Assembly (NCBI RefSeq): GCF_028009165.1
Contig: NC_079246.1
Location: 2,666,001-2,730,000, forward strand
Length of the DNA: 64,000 nt
DNA from: Akanthomyces muscarius
Lineage: Eukaryota > Ascomycota > Sordariomycetes > Hypocreales > Cordycipitaceae
Direction of reading: 5' to 3'
Below, one piece after another: positions 55,052 through 64,000 of this stretch. Under the pieces are notes generated by a model that worked only from the letters and a program-made list of their open reading frames with translations, was not told the origin of the DNA and made no database searches. Positions within the stretch are counted from its first letter, which is position 1; the number at the start of each line of letters is the position of its first letter. Position numbers and translations under genes: made by a program.

Positions 55052-57738
55052 GGCGATGCGTGCCACATGCGGGCGGCGCGCGCAAGGATCTTCAATGTCG
55101 GTGTTTACCCGGCTTGAGGGTCGGCGCCGGGGCGGCGGAAGCTGGTCGCGGTGATGTTTTTTTGGTGGGCGGCGAGTTCGCTAACAGACAAGAGTGCGGA
55201 GGAGGGCCATGGCCACGAATTGCGTCTCGATTGACGGTTTTTTCTTTTCTTTTCAATACGGGATCAACACTTGCACAGGGTACGGAGAGGCGGTTGCGAG
55301 ATGAAGAAGGTGCAAAATTCGGCTTCGCGAGGACAGGACTGGTTATGTGTGCGCGCGACGGCCGGGGCGGTCGGTGATGGAGGTGGCGTTGAGTCGTGGG
55401 GACGCCAACGGCAGCCTGAAGGCTCAGCTTTTGGAGTTAGCGCGCGCTGCTCGCTTTGGAAACGATGCGCCAGGGCGAGTCGTGAACGGCCGCACAGATG
55501 CAACCTTCGGGAATCTTGCACCGGTAGTAGGTAAGGGGCACAGATGAAGAAAGTGTCATGTAACTGTTTGCTGGTAACAGCTCTGTTTGACAGGAGAGCA
55601 AGCGAGGCGGCGCGGGGGGGAGGTGACTGGCGGAGCCTTCGGGGCAAACGGCTCAAGTGGTAACTACCTTGCCTACCTACCTAGCTAATAAGAGGTCGTC
55701 TTTGACCAACAGGCGCTGCTGCAAGAGTGCATGACAAGTCATTCGGCCGCGGCACATAATTTGCTGCACACGACCTCGTGTAGATCGCTCCACCGACGCA
55801 AAGGCCTGTGCCCATTGGCCTGCAGTGCTAATTGAGAGTCACAGAGACCGCTACCAGGCCGAACCATTGCTGGCTTGGAAAGGATGCACACAGAGGCTGG
55901 CCTTACAACCTAACAGACCGCTACATGTCGTCACTGCAGAGAACTAGCCCGTTGGGCAGAAGGCGCTAATTCTCGACGCATTCAAAGGAAGGTTTTAGGC
56001 ATTGTCTGAGCCAACCGATTGGAACACAAGGCACGCAGGCAGCATGTTTTGCCATTCCTGCGTCGGGAATAATTGAGAACGGCAGCATAGGGGTCTCAAA
56101 AGTCTGTAGTCGCACAGCACTTGATTGCTCTTCCTCTTTGTATCTTATTACCGCATTGCACGCCTTGACTCAGCCACGCGCGCCTTGCTGCCATTGTATT
56201 GAGCCTACCACTCCTACGTACGTACGGGGGTAGGCAGCACCGCAAAGCGCCCACCAGCGCCATAGTGTCCGCTAAAATTCAGCGACGCCCCGTCTACAAC
56301 TTTTGTCACTCCACTGTACCTAAGCATGGCTCCAGTGGACCGAGGAGGGAAATTGCAACGACAATTAAATATCTGCTCGTCTCTACCTATCCGTCCAATC
56401 CACTGGAAAACGCACTGGAAAGACTTTTTTTTGTCAGCAAATGCAATCCTGTTTCATGCACAGGGAAAACCGTAGGCACGCTTTCGTTTTGCATCAGCTG
56501 TCCTGCCCATGATTTCGTACATGACTAGTTACACACAGTCGCGTCGATGAGACCCCGGTGATGCACCGTCGCCCGACTTTGCCCTGTCAACTGTGCATGA
56601 GACGTTGTCAAACTGTCTAGACCCAAGTCAACTCCTGTTATTGCCCAGCCTTGCCGGGGAGGGGCTGGTTGGAAATAAGAAAAATCTTCACCGGCACATA
56701 CGGCAGTTCGAGTAGCCTTTACCAGAACTTTTGCGGATGGCTTGCGCGAGGGGTTATGATTGGTGACGGCAAGCATTTCGGTACTCCAGAGCGCGCCGAG
56801 GAGACCGCGCCATTTCTCAAGGCTCCATAATGGATAACGTTGCCCGTCTTCTGAAAGAAGCCGCACTAAAGTGCCGGACAGAGCTCCATCCATACTGTCA
56901 GTCTGCCAACCGTCTGTTCTCGACCGGTACTATTTACCGCTCAACTATGCGAACAAGTAGCTTGGCCAGTTAGTTTGTGTGCCTTCAACACTCGCACCCG
57001 CCCGCCCGCCCTGCATAATCTCCGATAACTGCCTAACTTGGGTCAGTGTGCGACCCTGCCGAGAGTCGCAAAGAGCACGAGCCTTTGCACGATGCGAGAC
57101 AGAGCGTGTAACCCGTTTAAGTCCAGTCCAGGATTTACCCTTCTTAGCCCAGAGCAGGCACAGATCTGAGTTTAAGCCTGGTCCCTAAAAGAGCGTAATT
57201 GCATCCGGCTGTCATGGCAGCCCGGTGGCACACATCTCTCCCAACAAAGGCTGCCCTTCCGAGCAGCTTAGCAAAAAGTACTGGTTGCAGCCCTTTTGTT
57301 TCGCGAGAATAGAAACGTAGACAACACTCCATAGATACTCTGCTTTCGAAACAGTTTCTGCACCTTTTGAAGCGGCAGGCCACGCCTATGACTTGGATCG
57401 CATCCGCGGCACATGAGCGTCACGGCCTACGTTCACTGCCAATGGACAGGAGCTGGGTTTGTGTTAAGATGCGTGCAGTATCATTACAGATTTGTATTCC
57501 ACCAAGCATTTGGCAGGCTGGAGCCTCGTTGGTTGCGCGTTGTCTGCTGTTGTCAGAGTGTGTTCATAGTATCTATCCTGTCAAGCTACCAACGCCGATG
57601 AAAGCCACAGATCAAGAACAGATGCGAAGTATGCTTTTACCGGGTGAAAAAATTATCTGTTACCGGAACGCGGCAAAAGTCTGCTTTGCAGGAAAAGCAA
57701 AAGCAGCAAAAAGGAAGGTGGCCGAGGCCAACTGGTAA
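55052..57738. other. Gene-poor 2.7-kb region
   Basis: Upstream of the fused transporter gene on the left. TACCTACCTACC-type words lie near 55670 and TACGTACGTACG near 56215. No coding sequence supported. Confidence 0.5.
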
Positions 57739-57823
57739 TGCCCAGTATGCGAATCGAACGCATGATCTTCTCATTTCACTGTATAAATACTAGTGAGACG
57801 CTATACCACTTAGCCAACCGGGC
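57739..57823 (-). tRNA. tRNA-Thr (AGT) with a 13-nt intron
   Basis: All arms pair: acceptor GCCCGGT/ACTGGGC with discriminator A, D stem GCTA/TAGC, anticodon stem TCTCA/TGAGA, and T arm ATGCG-TTCGATT-CGCAT. The anticodon AGT (read as IGU for Thr) is at 57789-57791, in a CTAGTA loop like that of yeast tRNA-Thr. The intron is at 57775-57787, in the normal place one base after the anticodon. The mature length is 72 nt. A TTTTT terminator lies 27 nt downstream (57708-57712). Confidence 0.93.
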
Positions 57824-58360
57824 ATTTGGTGCTTATTAATTCCGACTGCGCTATTTATCTATATCAACTTTTTGTCTCACAGACCCACTATCATCCAGTT
57901 CTCTGCTCTTCCTTCTGTTCCCAGCTCTTGTATAGCAACTGCGTCGCACTGTATCATAGTTGAGGATCACATTCAGCCGAACAGGGGTAAATATACAGGG
58001 CTCACATCGGTCGATGAATAGCCGATTAATTGGAGAGGCTGCTACTTGTCATCATGTACTCGGTGTAAATACAATGCAAGCTCTGCGTCGGAGTTACCTG
58101 TTGTCTCAGATTTTGCCCCATCAACTTGAGCACTCTCCGGCTAATTACAGCTTTTTTTGTAGAGAATATTCGAAATTCTTCTTACTCTCTTTTCCCCTTC
58201 CCTTCCTTCAATTTGTGTTCTTGTATATCCCCTACAGCTCCAGGGCAACAGCTCCGGTTGGAGACCCCACTTTCGACATCCGATTTCCAGCCTCCAATCT
58301 GACAGCTTACTGTTCACAGGTTCAATTATCTGCGTTCATACAGCGCAATCGTAGCCGAAT
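57824..58360. other. Promoter region of the MFS exporter gene
   Basis: 537 bp between the tRNA and the MFS start. The final 190 bp are C/T-rich (near 58170-58320), as expected for a fungal leader. No other gene is seen. Confidence 0.5.
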
Positions 58361-60273
58361 ATGCGCAGATCTGGGGATACAGAAGATAGTCAGGCAGTGG
58401 AGCGCTCTGCGCTCTTGGGAGATGTGCAGCGGAGTTCGGGCGACGGCGCTGCCAGACCCGATGACGATGTGCCGAATGTCCCCGTCACGGTCTGGCGAGG
58501 AATTGCCATTGGCCTCAGTCTTGGCATCTTGATATTCCTCCAAGGTGAGATGACATTTATGTTTCCATTTCCCTTCCTTCCCAAAGCTAACTGGGCCTCC
58601 AGCGACAAACATGTCCGGCATGACCATGATCCAGGGCCAGGTCGCTGACGACATTGACGCGCACGCGGCTGCGTCGTGGTTCACCGCCGCCTACCTCATC
58701 CCGCTGTCGTCATTTGCGTCCGTTGCCGGGCGGCTGGCCACCATTTTCTCGCCACGTAGCCTGGTACTGCCCCTGGGTGTACTGTTCGCGCTAGGATCGC
58801 TCGTCACAGCGCGCGCGACATCCTTCACGGGCCTCGTGCTGGGGCGCGCCGTCGCAGGCACCGGCGGCGCGGGCGTGCTGGGCTTGTGTGTCATTTTCGT
58901 GCTGGAGTTGACGACGAAGCGCCGCCGGGGACTGTTTATCGCAATGGTAAACGCTGGCTTCACCGCGGGCGTGGCATTTGGTGCGGTCGTGTACGGTGCT
59001 CTCTTGCCAACGATCGGATGGGTAAGTCTCCTTCCTATCTGAAAAGTCGGAGTTTTCTAACGTATATTTCTCGTTAAAGCGTCCTATATTTATTTGGCAG
59101 GTTCCTGTATCTCTCATAGGAGGCGTTGCGTCCTATATAAGTCTCCCCAGCAGTATGAAGCCTGGTGGCGGCGATATCCTTTATACACCTGGAACCACAA
59201 AGCAAAAGCTGGCACGGATCGACTACCTTGGAGCATTCTTACTAGCATGCACCCCTTTCTCTCACCACTTATAGCTCTTTTATCTAATCAGCGAACAGTG
59301 CTCCACAATCGTCGTATTTCTCTACAGCCTCGCCGCCGACATCCACCCTCTTGCGCTCGGCCTGTCTCTTCTCTCCCTCGCCGCCTTTCTCTTCGTCGAG
59401 TACCGCGTCGCTGCTGACCCCATCATCCCACTCCAGGTGCTCTCATCGCGTGGTGTGCTTCTTTCGTGCCTCGCACAGCTCGGGCTTATGACGGCGCGCT
59501 GGACTCTGCTCTTCTACACGCCCATCCTCATGCTCGCCGTGCGCGGCGCCGCGCCCACCAGTGCTGGCTCCGTCCTCGTTCCCACCAACGCGGGCTTTGG
59601 CATCGGCGGCCTGCTCGTCGGCATCTTGCACATTCGCCGTGCGGGCTCCTTCTGGCTCCCAACGGTTCTTGTCACGGCCGTCTTTGGCCTCAGCCTGTTT
59701 CTCATGGGCCTAGTCGCGGCGCCGACCGCGTCGCTGGCGCTGCTCGTGGCCGTCGTATTCCTAAACGGCCTCGCGACTGGCGCGGCGCTGAATTACAGTC
59801 TGGCGCACGTGCTGCACCTGTCGCACAGGGACACAGAGTATGTTAGCACGAGCTTGCTTGGCACGTTTCGCGGATTCGGCGGCAGCTTCGGCACTTCCAT
59901 TGGCGGCGGTATCTTCTTTCGCTTCCTGAAGCAGACGCTCACGGCAGGTTTTGCGGATCTGGAGGGCCACCACCGGCGCGAGGAGGGCTTGACGCAGGAG
60001 CACGCGCGCCTCGTCACCCGCCTGCTCGGTGCACCGGGGCTCGTCTTCTCGGGCGAGCTGAGCGCGGAGGAGCAGCAGATTGCTATCAGAGGATACAGTG
60101 GTGCCATCGGGGGAGTATGGCACGCTGCGGCGTTACTTGCCGTCGTCGTCATTGCTGTGCAGGCGGCTGCAGGCTGGACAGCGCCCGAAGAGCGCAGCAG
60201 CAAGTACAACGCAGAAGACGAGGACCAGGCCTACGCCGCACTCTTAGAAAATGAAGGCGTGGGAGAAGCTTGA
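58361..60273 (+). CDS. MFS transporter, DHA2-like (14-helix drug/basic amino acid type)
   Basis: A 580-residue proton-coupled exporter, likely in the plasma or vacuolar membrane. The exons are 58361-58544, 58603-59021, 59080-59244 and 59299-60273. It begins with an acidic N-terminus, then TNMSGMTMIQGQVADDI, AAASWFTAAYLIPLSS and the antiporter motif GRAVAGTGGAG, all typical of the Vba/Azr1-type DHA2 group. A TAG at 59272-59274 falls in frame; it is removed if 59245-59298 is a 54-nt GC-AG intron with a CTAAT branch site, which gives a normal membrane segment (GAFLLCSTIVVFLYSLAADI). Without it the gene would be broken. It is convergent with the Zn2Cys6 regulator gene. Confidence 0.82.
59245..59298 (+). 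other. Probable GC-AG intron spanning an in-frame TAG
   Basis: The donor is CTA/GCATGC and the acceptor GAACAG/TGC. The length is a multiple of three, the internal C/T tract and CTAAT branch site are appropriate, and its removal restores the expected membrane helix. No GT donor is available nearby. Confidence 0.55.
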
Positions 60274-60498
60274 TGAGCAGCAGAATACATAACAATTGCT
60301 CACGTCAGCATTTCGATCCTGTTAATTATTGATTGATTTATTGACGTCTTGAGTACACGACACTATCATAGCATCAAATTCGTTATACAAGAACCTTACT
60401 CGGTTTCCGAAGATCGCTGCCTCAAAAGGTCCAGCTCCATTCCTAATAAAGCAATACACGGTATTACTTGGTATACATGTCAACACCCAAAGCGTCGC
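60274..60498. other. Convergent spacer
   Basis: 225 bp between the MFS gene and the regulator gene. It holds only the 3' ends of both. Confidence 0.5.
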
Positions 60499-63376
<2,878 letters not shown>

Positions 63377-64000
63377 CCGAATCCACTGGTGTCAGAGTCC
63401 AGCGGATAGGCACAGCCGGACAATGGGCGAGTTGAAACGCCAGCTAAGTTGCTGAATGGTGCCAAATACGGTATCAAAAGCCGATTCGGCAAACGTAGAT
63501 GAGTATCGAATGGCAGAAGACGACGTCGGCCTACCACAATTGGAAGCCGCGGGTCTTTTCTCGTGGATGGTGGGTGATGTCCGCCCCTTGTCCCTCTATA
63601 GCATGGCCGCGAAAGCAGGGTCCTGAGTGGCACGGTCTCCGGAAGGTGAATGCCGCGATCAGCTCGCGTTGGGATCGAGTCGGACGTCGCGCGACGATGT
63701 TTGCGAAGTATGTTGGAGAGATGAGCAGAGGACAGAATTGGACAAAACTCGGGTTGCTGGCGGTAAAGAGGCGGCAGTGTGGTAAATGTGCAAGAAGGCA
63801 GAAGCAGGACAAGGTCAAATTGAGAAAGCATTCGAGCCGCCATAGCAGCCAGGGAGCCCACGGCAGCCACGCCCACGGGCCATGGCGCTGCCTCAGCCAG
63901 GGCTTTGGGGGAGGGGTGGGCGTGGAGTCGCAGCAGCGAGCACTGACATTGTGACAGCAGTGCAACCTCTCAAGCTCTCTTGCCTCTGTACTTAGTTACA
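63377..64000. other. Upstream region of the terminal regulator
   Basis: 624 bp to the window end. It presumably holds the promoter and leader of the regulator gene. Open frames here overlap on both strands and none is supported. Confidence 0.45.

Noticed and set aside
59094..59417. A separate 107-codon gene inside the MFS locus
   Set aside because: It lies in a different frame over transporter exons 3 and 4, whose own frame continues the transporter sequence.

Overview
This is a nuclear segment from a filamentous ascomycete, most likely a sordariomycete of the Hypocreales type. The evidence is eukaryotic genes with short (44-115 nt, mostly 47-67 nt) introns carrying CTAAC/CTGAC branch sites, several Zn2Cys6 regulators, an RTA1-like protein, a FRE-type ferric reductase, a fungal PTH11-type seven-helix domain, and dispersed TAGGTAC-rich intergenic tracts. 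No bacterial operons, CRISPR arrays, rRNA genes or intact transposons are visible. I rebuilt gene models by hand, joining exons by splice sites and reading phase; every multi-exon model given closes in frame.

Layout. 0-10 kb holds mainly housekeeping genes: phosphatidylserine decarboxylase 2 (5' end outside the window), an MHP1-like leucine-rich-repeat protein, and ribosomal protein L5. 10.7-20.2 kb is a more accessory block: a HAD hydrolase, a methyltransferase gene with an apparent one-base frameshift, a GNAT acetyltransferase, a Zn2Cys6 regulator divergent from a short-chain dehydrogenase, and a second Zn2Cys6 regulator convergent with that dehydrogenase. The promoter between the first regulator and the dehydrogenase carries a duplicated module with four CGGAA half-sites. 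20.7-43.3 kb is mostly conserved cell biology: an SP-RING (SUMO ligase-like) protein, a BOI-type SH3/SAM/PH polarity protein, an FHA-forkhead factor (FHL1-like), a four-helix membrane protein, a molybdate-transporter-like protein, a 64-residue membrane protein, a mitochondrial-type lipase, and an arrestin-related trafficking adaptor. 45.4-63.4 kb is rich in membrane proteins: an RTA1-like protein, a ferric reductase, a 909-residue protein joining a PTH11/rhodopsin-like seven-helix domain to an FHS-type sugar transporter, a spliced tRNA-Thr, an MFS exporter and a Zn2Cys6 regulator.

Best candidates for something new: the receptor-like/transporter fusion (52.3-55.1 kb) and the duplicated CGGAA operator-like module (15.95-16.17 kb). 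Two probable GC-AG introns, a frameshifted methyltransferase and a 15-bp-arm inverted repeat are secondary. Family names come from recognition of motifs by eye; no search was run.
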